14,510 nt of DNA, from positions 1 through 14,510 of the forward strand of contig JAISLO010000136.1 in assembly GCA_031290815.1 (NCBI GenBank), in the 5' to 3' direction. The translations under genes and the position numbers were made by a program. This DNA is from Synergistaceae bacterium (GTDB lineage: Bacteria > Synergistota > Synergistia > Synergistales > Synergistaceae). Below the pieces are notes generated by a model. That model did no database searches, had not been told where the DNA came from, and saw nothing but the letters and a program-made list of their open reading frames with translations. Within the stretch, counting starts at the first letter, position 1. The number at the start of each line of letters is the position of its first letter. Of the stretch, positions 7,507 through 13,940 are shown piece after piece.

Positions 7507-8583
7507 TCACTGGTTTGCTGCTGCGAGCCGGCTTGTCTCGACCGGATACCCTATTTCGCGGACGGTGTCGAGCATCGCGTGGATGTTCCCGAACGGCGTC
7601 TCGGTCGGCAGGCTGCAGCCCGACGCCACTATAAAACCCTTTGGTGAATCGTGCGCCACGCTCACGCACTTCTTCACGGCAAAAGCGACATCTTCCTCCG
7701 TGCCCTCCAGCATGATTTCGGATGGACGAACATTGCCCATCAATCGTACCCTGTCGCCAACTCTCAACTTCGCGCCTTCCAAAGACGCCTCGTTGTCTAT
7801 GCTGAGGCAGTCCGCTCCGGCATCCGCCATGAGATCCCACACTTTGTCCGTCTTGCCGCAGATATGAAGGGTGACGGACTTGCCCCTGCCGTGAATGTAG
7901 TCGATCAGACGCTTCAAATATGGCAGGGAAAAGGCTTCGAAGTTCCTTCGGCTTATGACCGTCCCGGACGACATCGGGTCGGTCAGGCTCGGCGCGCACC
8001 CGACGTCGATGATCGCCTCCGCGTAACGCAGGTTGGTTTCGAGCGAGATCTCGCACAGCGCGCAAACCGCCTCGGGTTTCTGAATCGTCAGCCGCGCGAG
8101 CTTCTCGGCTCCGATCAAAAATGACGAGTTGGTAAACGGGCCAGTGAGAGCTCCCGTCACCGGAACCTCTCCTCCGACCTCCCCGAAAGCGATCTTCATC
8201 GCCTCCAGAAAATGCGGCAGGTTTCCATCCCTGTGCGGGTCGGCTGGTTTGAGCCTGCCGATGTCGCGTTCGTCGTCTATGGCCGGATTCTGCAGATACG
8301 CCGTTTCGTCCTCCGGATAAAATACCTTGGCTCCCATGGACTCGGCCTGGGTGTAGAGATCCGTGAATATCCTTATGTTGTCGTAGCCGAACAGGCGGTA
8401 CGATTCGACCTGCGCGCGGGCCATAAGCGGCCCGTTGCCCCTAAATTCGGATACCTTCACCCCTATGACGCGAGCGGAGGTGTTTCCGACGATCGGAACG
8501 CAGGGCAACCTGTCTATCGCGGCTCCTTTGGAATATGCCGCGGCCCTTTCGATGGGGGTCATGAGATCACGCTTACGCGCCAT
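7507..8583 (-). CDS. UroD/MtaA-family corrinoid methyltransferase (first of pair)
   Basis: A 358-residue UroD-superfamily protein, paralogue of the next gene. It opens with LMTPIERAAAYSKGAAIDRLPCVP, the common start of this branch. Zinc ligands are H240 and C242 (LHICGK) and C323, followed by GCSLPTETPFGNIHAM (322-337). The stretch TGALTGPFTNSSFLIGAEKL (143-162) lines the barrel in MtaA-type enzymes. I chose the ATG at 8583, with GGAG about 8 bases upstream, rather than a start at 8661, which would add 26 residues lying inside the corrinoid gene and unlike the family. This start still overlaps the corrinoid gene by 11 bases, which suggests tight translational coupling and balanced amounts of the two proteins. 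It probably docks directly on that carrier. Methyl donor or acceptor is unknown. Confidence 0.88.
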   Translation of the reverse strand: MARKRDLMTPIERAAAYSKGAAIDRLPCVPIVGNTSARVIGVKVSEFRGNGPLMARAQVESYRLFGYDNIRIFTDLYTQAESMGAKVFYPEDETAYLQNPAIDDERDIGRLKPADPHRDGNLPHFLEAMKIAFGEVGGEVPVTGALTGPFTNSSFLIGAEKLARLTIQKPEAVCALCEISLETNLRYAEAIIDVGCAPSLTDPMSSGTVISRRNFEAFSLPYLKRLIDYIHGRGKSVTLHICGKTDKVWDLMADAGADCLSIDNEASLEGAKLRVGDRVRLMGNVRPSEIMLEGTEEDVAFAVKKCVSVAHDSPKGFIVASGCSLPTETPFGNIHAMLDTVREIGYPVETSRLAAANQ

Positions 8584-9250
8584 ATTTTTCTCCAACCGGA
8601 ACTTTCTCGCAGAGAGTTTTCGCGAGGCGGACGGCCTCAGCGGCGTTGGGAGCATAGCCATCGGCGCCGATCTTATCCGAGAAGGATTTGGATATCGGCC
8701 CGCCTCCGACCATCACCTTGTGGCGGTCCCTTATCCCGCGCTCCTTCAGCAGCTCCACGACCTTCGCCATGCCCTTCATCGTCGTCGTCATAAGCGTTGA
8801 AAGGCAGATGATATCCGCGCCGTACTCTACGGCCTTTTCAACAAAGACCTCCGGGGAGATGTCGCGTCCGAGATCGAATATATCGAATCCGGCCGATTCG
8901 AGCATGATCTTGACGAGGTTCTTGCCTATGTCGTGAGTGTCCCCCTCCACGACACCTATGACCATCTTGAACCGCTCCTCCGAATCGACGGAGGGGAGAT
9001 GCGGCCGCAGTACATCCAGCCCGGCGTACATCGCGTCCGAACACATCAGCAGTTCCGGAATGAAGTACTCCTCCTCCTCGAACAAAACTCCGGCGCGCTC
9101 CATGCCGGAGGCAAGCCCATGATCTATGGCCTCATAGGCGTCAAAACCGTTTGAAACAACCTCCGAGGACAGCGCGACGGCCTCGTCCTCCTCCATTTTC
9201 ACCACGGCATCCGAGAGCTTCTTGTGCAGATCTTCGCTGTTGTTCGCCAT
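8573..9250 (-). CDS. Corrinoid methyl-carrier protein (MtaC/MtbC/MtvC-like)
   Basis: A 225-residue cytoplasmic vitamin-B12-binding carrier. Residues about 1-90 form the helical cap domain (B12-binding_2; EAYEAIDHGL-like helices and the FEEEEYFIPELLMCSDAM stretch). Residues 95-220 form the Rossmann-like B12 domain. The cobalt-ligand motif DTHDIG is at 104-109 with H106 as lower axial ligand, followed by the expected STLMTTTM (151-158) and VGGGP (181-185) contacts with the nucleotide tail. Such proteins shuttle a methyl group between two transferases. It is the first gene of the operon, about 60 bases from the predicted transcript start, with GGTGGGGATGAA before the ATG. Its 3' end overlaps the first methyltransferase gene by 11 bases. 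Length and motifs are complete for the family. Confidence 0.94.
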   Translation of the reverse strand: MANNSEDLHKKLSDAVVKMEEDEAVALSSEVVSNGFDAYEAIDHGLASGMERAGVLFEEEEYFIPELLMCSDAMYAGLDVLRPHLPSVDSEERFKMVIGVVEGDTHDIGKNLVKIMLESAGFDIFDLGRDISPEVFVEKAVEYGADIICLSTLMTTTMKGMAKVVELLKERGIRDRHKVMVGGGPISKSFSDKIGADGYAPNAAEAVRLAKTLCEKVPVGEKYGA

Positions 9251-9273
9251 TTCATCCCCACCTTCGTCGTAGA

Positions 9274-9294
9274 ATGATATACCATATAAATCAT
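9274..9294. promoter_or_regulatory. Imperfect inverted repeat in operon leader, candidate operator
   Basis: ATGATATA and TAAATCAT form an 8-5-8 inverted repeat with one mismatch, between the predicted transcript start (about 9312) and the first start codon. A perfect 10-base palindrome ATCAATTGAT lies at 9308-9317, beside the -10 box. AT-rich palindromes occur by chance here, so regulator binding is only a suggestion. Confidence 0.3.
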
Positions 9295-9318
9295 ATATGA
9301 ATAAATTATCAATTGATC

Positions 9319-9346
9319 ATTATATTCAATTTTAGATATTTGTCAA
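9319..9346 (-). promoter_or_regulatory. Consensus sigma-70 promoter of the corrinoid operon
   Basis: Read on the minus strand, TTGACA (9346-9341), a 16-base spacer and TATAAT (9324-9319): both hexamers match the housekeeping consensus perfectly. The predicted start is near 9312, giving a leader of about 60 bases. That is too short for a cobalamin riboswitch, so B12 control by that route is unlikely. With so strong a core promoter, repression is the likeliest control if the operon is regulated. Confidence 0.8.
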
Positions 9347-9564
9347 TCGTTCCGATTTCGCATCGATAATGGCGCTGCATCAGGTGATAGCACAGCTTCA
9401 CACAAAACCAAATTTTCACCCAGTGGTTGAAAAAGCAGAATCCCATGAACCATGAGATAATCAGCATCTACAAAGATTTGAAATTGCCAACCTGTGGTTT
9501 GAGGTTTCGCCCATCGACCAAGATTAATGATTAATGCTTTTGCACAATATATTATTACGGAATT
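9343..9564 (-). pseudogene. Possible 3' remnant of an unidentified gene
   Basis: A minus-strand frame of 73 codons is open from after a TAA at 9565-9567 to a TGA at 9343-9345. It has no usable start near its 5' end; the first ATG is at 9453. The predicted sequence looks protein-like rather than random, with runs such as TGWQFQIFVDADYLMVHGI and LLFQPLGENLVLCEAVLSP. I do not recognise the family. If real it is the tail of a lost gene whose stop codon now overlaps the -35 box of the operon promoter. An open frame of this size can also occur by chance. Confidence 0.3.
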
Positions 9565-9690
9565 TTACCTTTTTGGGATCACTGCGCAGTATATACATTT
9601 TTGATGCTCAACGCTGGCATCTCCATCGCCGGCATCTTACACACCTCGAATCCGGCTGACATGGGATCATAAATCCGAGGAGGCATCGAA
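9347..9690. other. Divergent intergenic region between operon and chemoreceptor gene
   Basis: This stretch separates the leftward operon from the rightward chemoreceptor gene. Besides the possible remnant frame it holds a perfect palindrome ACTGCGCAGT (9581-9590) directly followed by a TATATA -10-like box, a weak candidate for the chemoreceptor promoter and operator. An 11-base near-direct repeat CGC(T/C)GGCATCT occurs at 9612 and 9627. No flagellar sigma-28 promoter is evident. Confidence 0.4.
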
Positions 9691-11457
9691 ATGCAGTGGT
9701 TCAGAGATCTCCGCACAATATTGAAAATACTTATCCTTGTTTTTGTCATGCTCGTCCTGATGATCGTAATCGCCTTGACCGGCTATTCGGTGAGCAGCGG
9801 CATTGCGAGCGATATGAAGACGATGTACGAAAAATACGCGTTGGCGGCCATCAAAATGGGCGAGGCAAAGACAATCGCCATTCATAACAGGCTCATAATA
9901 CTCAGTCTGATGAGCGCGAAAAACAAGATTACCACCAGCGACTATGAGAACAGCATTATCGAAAACAGAAGGCGTGTATCCGTTTTTCTAGACGAGTTTG
10001 CTAAAATGGATATGCCGCACGACATAAGCAACCTTTCAAATAAACTCATGGATGCCCGCAATTACTCTATAAAGAAGCAGGACGAGGCGATCAGGCTCGG
10101 ACGGGAAGAGACCAGCCCGCAGGATATAATCGTTCGCCTGCTGACAGGCGGAGACATAGCCCAGGCCGAACAGGATTATGTCTCCGTTTTGGCTGAAATG
10201 CAGGAAAAACTCGAGAGTTTGTGCGATGAAATGAACAAGGACTCGAGAGCCAGGGCACTGGAAGGGCTGGAGTGGATAATCGTCATCTCGGCCGCGGCCG
10301 CTCTTGTCGGGCTGATCCTCGGATACTTGACCTCGCGCATGATCACGGGTCCCATCGACGGAATGCGGAACTGCGTCAAGGTCTTCTCGGAGGGAGATCT
10401 CTCGGTTCAATTTCCGACGAGCGGACGAGACGAACTCGGCGAGATGGGCAGGGGGCTTCAGAGCATGGCGGACAACATCATGCGCATCATCAGTTCCATC
10501 AAGGAAGCTAGCGAAAATATAACCGAGACCTCTCAGGAGTTTTCCTCTCTGGCGCAGGAGAGCAACGCATCCGTCGAGGAGTTTCGCTCCAACGTGGACG
10601 AGATGAGTTCGAACCTGCGAATGCTGTCATCGACCGGCGAAACGGTAAACTCCTCCGTCGGAGAGGTCGCGGCCGGGGCTCAGATGACAGCCGAGAAGGG
10701 GACCGATATAGCCCGCAGGGTAGACGACACAAAGAAGGCCGGCGACAACGGCATGTCCGCGATGCGGCGCGCCACGTCCGGCATCGAGGGAATGGCCGGG
10801 AACGCCTCCTCGACGGCCCAGTCCGTGCAGGAGCTCGGTCAAAGAACCCGCCAGATACAGAGCTTCGTGAAGCAGATAGGCGGCATAGCCGACCAGACAA
10901 ACCTTCTCGCGCTGAACGCGGCGATAGAGGCCGCGAGGGCGGGCGAAGCGGGCCGCGGTTTCGCGGTGGTTGCCGAGGAGGTGCGCAAACTCGCCGAGGA
11001 CAGCAACATAGCCGCAAAGAACATAGCGGAACTGGCCGGCACGATCACGGGCGACCTCGACACAGTGGTCAATATGTCCCTCGAAAACGCCAGGGAGTCC
11101 GAGAACGCCAAGGTCCTGTCGCATGAGACCGAGGGGATAATAGAGAGCATGATCTCGTACATGAGGGATATATCGAGCGCCACACAGGACCTGGCCGCTG
11201 TCTCCGAGGAGCAGGCCGCGTCCAGTGAGGAGATAGCCGACGCCGTGAAGAACATAGCGGACGGAGTTCGTAAAACGTCTGAGGCTGGCGAGAACATCCA
11301 CGCCGGAATAGCCGGCGTGGCGTCAGCGGCCGAACGCATGGCAGTCGGTGCCGAGAGCCTGTCGAACCTTGCCGTAAACCTGCAGAATCAGCTCGCCTTC
11401 TTCAAAATGGATGATGTCCGCGCGTCGTCAAAAATAAAAAACATGGGCTCGCGATAA
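9691..11457 (+). CDS. Methyl-accepting chemotaxis protein
   Basis: A 588-residue transmembrane chemoreceptor. Helix TM1 is at about 11-33 and TM2 at about 194-216, bracketing a periplasmic ligand domain of about 160 residues, helical and 4HB_MCP-like. A HAMP domain (about 216-270, starting RMITGPIDGM) couples it to the long cytoplasmic coiled-coil hairpin. The hairpin tip, where CheA and CheW bind, is unmistakable: GIADQTNLLALNAAIEAARA (398-417) and GRGFAVVAEEVRKLAEDS (421-438). No C-terminal CheR-docking pentapeptide is seen. The ATG has AGGAGG 7 bases upstream. The gene is alone, divergent from the corrinoid operon and closed by a strong terminator. Its position makes sensing of the compound imported by that operon plausible but unproven. 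The signalling half is certain; the ligand is unknown. Confidence 0.96.
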   Translation: MQWFRDLRTILKILILVFVMLVLMIVIALTGYSVSSGIASDMKTMYEKYALAAIKMGEAKTIAIHNRLIILSLMSAKNKITTSDYENSIIENRRRVSVFLDEFAKMDMPHDISNLSNKLMDARNYSIKKQDEAIRLGREETSPQDIIVRLLTGGDIAQAEQDYVSVLAEMQEKLESLCDEMNKDSRARALEGLEWIIVISAAAALVGLILGYLTSRMITGPIDGMRNCVKVFSEGDLSVQFPTSGRDELGEMGRGLQSMADNIMRIISSIKEASENITETSQEFSSLAQESNASVEEFRSNVDEMSSNLRMLSSTGETVNSSVGEVAAGAQMTAEKGTDIARRVDDTKKAGDNGMSAMRRATSGIEGMAGNASSTAQSVQELGQRTRQIQSFVKQIGGIADQTNLLALNAAIEAARAGEAGRGFAVVAEEVRKLAEDSNIAAKNIAELAGTITGDLDTVVNMSLENARESENAKVLSHETEGIIESMISYMRDISSATQDLAAVSEEQAASSEEIADAVKNIADGVRKTSEAGENIHAGIAGVASAAERMAVGAESLSNLAVNLQNQLAFFKMDDVRASSKIKNMGSR

Positions 11458-11470
11458 CAGACGAAAAAAA

Positions 11471-11520
11471 CGAGCCGAGCCGCCGCTTCGATGAGCGAAG
11501 GCTCGGGCTCGGTGTGTTTT
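11471..11520. terminator. Bidirectional rho-independent terminator
   Basis: CGAGCCGAGCC pairs with GGCTCGGGCTCG (one bulged G), with an inner GC-TTCGATGA-GC helix. On the plus strand GTGTGTTTT follows; on the minus strand seven Ts follow (plus-strand AAAAAAA at 11464-11470). It lies 14 bases past the chemoreceptor stop and about 50 bases past the convergent nuclease gene's stop, so it can end both transcripts. Confidence 0.85.
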
Positions 11521-11571
11521 GGCGAACTGCGATTATGAATCAGCCCTTGCTTTTAAAACGGCCGACTGACG

Positions 11572-12435
11572 TTATTGCCGCAGGTCTCTGATTTCCTCGA
11601 TTGAAAGGCCAGTTCCACGTGCCACTTGTTCCACCGGCAATCCCATTTTCAAAAAATTCCGCGCAACCTCAAAAGCTTTTTCTTCCATGCCTTCTTCTTT
11701 GACAAGCCGTTTTGAATATTCCTCAAGCGATATTATCTCCATCTCGAATGCCTCCTTTAGTTCTTGGCTCATTCCGGGACCTTCCACCCAGAATATCCTG
11801 TTCGCGAAATCGAGGATGAATTTTTTCTGCCTCTTATCATAGCCCCGCTCGCCAGTCATGTCCAAGAGTTCACGCGCGTATTTTTCGCGCATCGCTATGT
11901 CGTTCCCGCATTCGAGCGACAGACGACCGGCGTACATCACCCGGGCAAAAGGGCTGCAATCCTCCCTCAGTTCCCCGATGCTATAGCTTGGAAGATGAAA
12001 TGCCCTGAATTTGATCATCATCTCAAAACCGTAGCACGCCCTGGTATAAGAGTTTACGTTCTTGGAATCACCGGTGTATATGGCGAAACCTGTCACCATG
12101 CCATCGGGCCGGGACGCCATGAGCCGAATCAACGAATTGAACATACGGTCGGCAAACCCACTCTCGTGCTCGTGCTGCTGCTCAGCCAGGCAGGCGACGT
12201 TCCAGTCTTTACCGCCGGTCACCGGGACGTTCAGGAAGACATCCGACACCTGCATGCCCTTGTCGGAATCAGAACCTGCTATCGGCAGTTCCATCCCTGT
12301 TATGCCTGTAATTTCCCTAGACTTATCCATGTCGGAAGCGAGATCCGGCATGAAATATTCGATAGCCTCCTTAGCTCCGTCAACAAGCGCCTGCTTCCAC
12401 GCGATATCGCGCCACTTATGCGGCCTGCCGCTCAT
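11572..12435 (-). CDS. Rpn-family recombination-promoting nuclease / putative transposase (PD-(D/E)XK)
   Basis: A 287-residue protein of the Rpn/COG5464 group, PD-(D/E)XK nucleases that promote RecA-independent recombination in E. coli relatives and are often multi-copy and mobile. The core shows D65 in VSDVFLNVP and E85-x-Q87 in CLAEQQHEHES, then DRMFNSLIRLM, matching the D...ExQ active-site layout with its FRM-like helix. The C-terminal tail (ARNFLKMGLPVEQVARGTGLSIEEIRDL, in parts) is the short helix-turn-helix-like repeat common at the end of these proteins. I prefer the ATG at 12435 (GGCGGTG 6 bases upstream); a GTG at 12444 in the same frame is possible. It converges on the chemoreceptor gene and shares its terminator. 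No terminal inverted repeats or target duplications are visible around it. Confidence 0.78.
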   Translation of the reverse strand: MSGRPHKWRDIAWKQALVDGAKEAIEYFMPDLASDMDKSREITGITGMELPIAGSDSDKGMQVSDVFLNVPVTGGKDWNVACLAEQQHEHESGFADRMFNSLIRLMASRPDGMVTGFAIYTGDSKNVNSYTRACYGFEMMIKFRAFHLPSYSIGELREDCSPFARVMYAGRLSLECGNDIAMREKYARELLDMTGERGYDKRQKKFILDFANRIFWVEGPGMSQELKEAFEMEIISLEEYSKRLVKEEGMEEKAFEVARNFLKMGLPVEQVARGTGLSIEEIRDLRQ

Positions 12436-12491
12436 ATATCGCACCGCCGGGTTTTCAGAATGATAATCGTCCCCCTTCTTTCTTTTTTCGT

Positions 12492-12516
12492 ATTATATCA
12501 AATGTCACGCAGTGAC
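12492..12516 (-). promoter_or_regulatory. -10 box and inverted repeat upstream of the Rpn gene
   Basis: On the minus strand TATAAT occurs at 12497-12492, about 57 bases before the start codon. Just upstream, GTCAC-GCA-GTGAC (12504-12516) is a perfect 5-3-5 inverted repeat where the spacer or -35 region would be. No good -35 box is seen, which would fit an activator or repressor site, but the palindrome is short. Confidence 0.35.
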
Positions 12517-12560
12517 GGATTCTTTCCGGGCTTATATGGAGGTTTGTGTTCCTCTGTGTT

Positions 12561-12590
12561 CCTCGCTCGCTGAAAATCGAGGTTTTTTTT
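12561..12590 (+). terminator. Rho-independent terminator upstream of the cupin gene
   Basis: CCTCG pairs with CGAGG around a 12-base loop and is followed directly by eight Ts. It faces the plus strand, just before the cupin promoter, where no plus-strand gene precedes it. It may shield the cupin gene from read-through, or end a short leader RNA starting between the Rpn gene and here. An alternative pairing, GGAGG (12538-12542) with CCTC, lies upstream. Confidence 0.55.
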
Positions 12591-12597
12591 ATTCCGC

Positions 12598-12626
12598 TTG
12601 ACGTGCGGAGACTGCTGGCATACTAT
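12598..12626 (+). promoter_or_regulatory. Probable sigma-70 promoter of the cupin gene
   Basis: TTGACG (5 of 6 consensus bases), an exact 17-base spacer and TACTAT (4 of 6) lie just after the terminator and about 50 bases before the cupin ATG. Spacing and position make this a credible promoter for the cupin and probably the following gene. Confidence 0.5.
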
Positions 12627-12674
12627 AAGTCACGCATTATATCAATCACAAACTTACTGGGAGGAGTGACAGGC

Positions 12675-13031
12675 ATGTTGTTCAAGTCGGACGACCTTGT
12701 GGAGACTGTTATGGAAAAACCACGTGGAGGAAATGGCTCGATGCAGTGCAAATTTGTATTTAAGGCCGACAGCGCGCCGGCTGGCAGCTCGTTTCAGATG
12801 GTTTCCAATATGACGCTTCAACCCGGCTGCTCCATGGGTTATCACAAGCACCCGGACAACGAGGAACTGTACGTCTTTCTGTCTGGCGAGGGAACGTTCA
12901 CAGACGATGGCGGAGCAACAGTGCGCGTTGGCCCCGGTGATACGACACTGACGTTGAAAGGTCAGTCACACGGAATAGAAAATACCGGCAGCGTTCCTCT
13001 TAAATTCCTCGCGGCAATCGTGAAGGGATAA
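12675..13031 (+). CDS. Small single-domain cupin protein
   Basis: A 118-residue protein consisting of one cupin beta-barrel. Motif 1 is GYHKHPDNEELYVFLSG (55-71), with H57, H59 and E64 as metal ligands; motif 2 is GDTTLTLKGQSHGIEN (88-103), with H99 the fourth ligand. Full conservation of the ligand set indicates a metal-binding cupin. Family members range from isomerases and dioxygenases to sugar or small-molecule sensors, so the function is open. I chose the ATG at 12675 because GGAGGAG lies 9 bases upstream; a longer frame starting at 12546 would cover the terminator and promoter. The precorrin-2 dehydrogenase-like gene begins 48 bases after its stop with no terminator between, so they probably share a transcript. 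Confidence 0.85.
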   Translation: MLFKSDDLVETVMEKPRGGNGSMQCKFVFKADSAPAGSSFQMVSNMTLQPGCSMGYHKHPDNEELYVFLSGEGTFTDDGGATVRVGPGDTTLTLKGQSHGIENTGSVPLKFLAAIVKG

Positions 13032-13079
13032 GCTAGCATCTTATCGAGGGTAATGTCGATTTGATTTGAGACATAGCAC

Positions 13080-13625
13080 ATGGATGGTGGATTGACGGAT
13101 ACGAAGCCCCCGATGTTTCCGATGTTTATCAGCCTGAACCGCAGAGGGGTGCTGGTGGTTGGCGCTGGAGCCGTAGCGTTGAGGAAGGCAGATATTCTGC
13201 TTAGGTGCGGAGCGCTTTTGCGCGTCGTCTCTCCATCCGTGACGAGTGGATTCGACTCCGTTCACGGAGTTGAGCGAGTAGAATTTTCGAGGCGCGCATA
13301 TTCCGCATCCGACATGACGGAACCCCTCGGCTGCGGAATAAAAATATCCATGGCTATAGCTGCTACCGACGATCGAAGCGTGAACCACCTCGTCTGGCTC
13401 GACGCCGCTCGCCTTGGCCTGCCGGTCAACGTCGCGGATTGTCCGGATGAGTGCGCATTCTTCTTCCCTTCATTCGTGGAGCACGACGGATTCGTGGCGG
13501 GCATATCTAGTTCCGGCCGCTCTCCTTCACAGTGCCGCAGGCTCGCGAACCGCCTGAGGAGCAGATGGAAAACGTGGGTTTCCGACACCGCCGGCAAAGA
13601 TGATAATACTGGCGGCGCAAATTAG
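13080..13625 (+). CDS. Precorrin-2 dehydrogenase / sirohydrochlorin ferrochelatase-like (Met8/CysG N-terminal module)
   Basis: A 181-residue cytoplasmic enzyme related to yeast Met8p and the N-terminal half of CysG, which oxidises precorrin-2 to sirohydrochlorin with NAD+ and may insert iron to make siroheme. The Rossmann nucleotide-binding turn is VVGAGAVALRKADILL (26-41). AATDDRSVN (94-102) carries the catalytic aspartate region, and VNVADCPDECAFFFPSFVE (116-134) with AGISSSGRSPSQCRRLANRL (140-159) completes the family signature. It is slightly short and has no SUMT methylase half. The start is uncertain: the ATG at 13080 has a poor ribosome site, and an ATG at 13113 would still keep the fold. 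Sirohydrochlorin also feeds anaerobic corrinoid synthesis, so a link to the nearby corrinoid system is conceivable; no other tetrapyrrole gene is present. Confidence 0.85.
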   Translation: MDGGLTDTKPPMFPMFISLNRRGVLVVGAGAVALRKADILLRCGALLRVVSPSVTSGFDSVHGVERVEFSRRAYSASDMTEPLGCGIKISMAIAATDDRSVNHLVWLDAARLGLPVNVADCPDECAFFFPSFVEHDGFVAGISSSGRSPSQCRRLANRLRSRWKTWVSDTAGKDDNTGGAN

Positions 13626-13704
13626 AGAAAGACTGACCTGATGCCAGAAACCCAAACGGTGAAAATTCTAAACACATCGCGTTAATTTTATTCCGGCCAG
13701 TTAG

Positions 13705-13830
13705 TTAGAGAGTGTTTTTCATGAGCGCTGCTATAGTCAAGGGGCCGACGCCTCCTTGAACCTGCGTTATCCAGGACGCGTTTTACAATGCCGTCTCAAA
13801 ATCTACATCGCCGAATAATCTATTGTTGAA
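13705..13830 (-). pseudogene. folD: folD 3' remnant (methylene-THF dehydrogenase/cyclohydrolase), decayed
   Basis: About 40 codons of the FolD C-terminus survive on the minus strand. NRLFGDVDFETAL matches the family's G-x-L-x-GDVDF region, then comes an in-frame TAA (13783-13785), then ITQVQGGVGPLTIAALM and KNTL before a TAA at 13705-13707. Intact FolD reads TPVPGGVGPMTIAML here; both prolines are now glutamine. The preceding ~240 residues are missing: homology stops at about 13830, just before the 22-base repeat array. FolD interconverts tetrahydrofolate C1 units in the cytoplasm; this fragment cannot be active. A functional copy is presumably elsewhere in the genome. Confidence 0.8.
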
Positions 13831-13852
13831 AACAAATTTCAACGAACCTGTA

Positions 13853-13940
13853 AGACGTGGTTTTTGTATGACTGATACGTGGTTTTTGTATGACTGTCAC
13901 GGAATTTTCGTATGACTGTGACGGAATTTTCGTATGACTG
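13853..13940 (+). repeat. 22-base direct repeat array, cluster 1 (4 units)
   Basis: Four contiguous units of exactly 22 bases start at 13853, 13875, 13897 and 13919. The shared core is ACGGGATTTTTGTATGACTG preceded by two variable bases; units 1 and 2 read ACGTGGTTTTTGTATGACTG, while units 3 and 4 read ACGGAATTTTCGTATGACTG. There is no spacer between units. The array begins where the folD fragment ends. Confidence 0.9.

Noticed and set aside
6729..7634. 301-codon plus-strand frame
   Set aside because: Antisense to both methyltransferase genes, with composition typical of a reverse-strand shadow.
7507..8583. Uroporphyrinogen decarboxylase (heme synthesis)
   Set aside because: The H-x-C...C zinc ligands and the corrinoid-protein neighbour place it in the methyltransferase branch instead.
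8584..8661. Longer N-terminus for the first methyltransferase
   Set aside because: The added 26 residues lie inside the corrinoid gene and do not match the family; the start at 8583 has its own ribosome site.
9251..9318. Cobalamin riboswitch before the corrinoid gene
   Set aside because: The leader after the consensus promoter is only about 60 bases and has no B12-box-like sequence.
12546..12674. 43-residue N-terminal extension of the cupin
   Set aside because: It would cover a terminator and promoter; a good ribosome site precedes the ATG at 12675.
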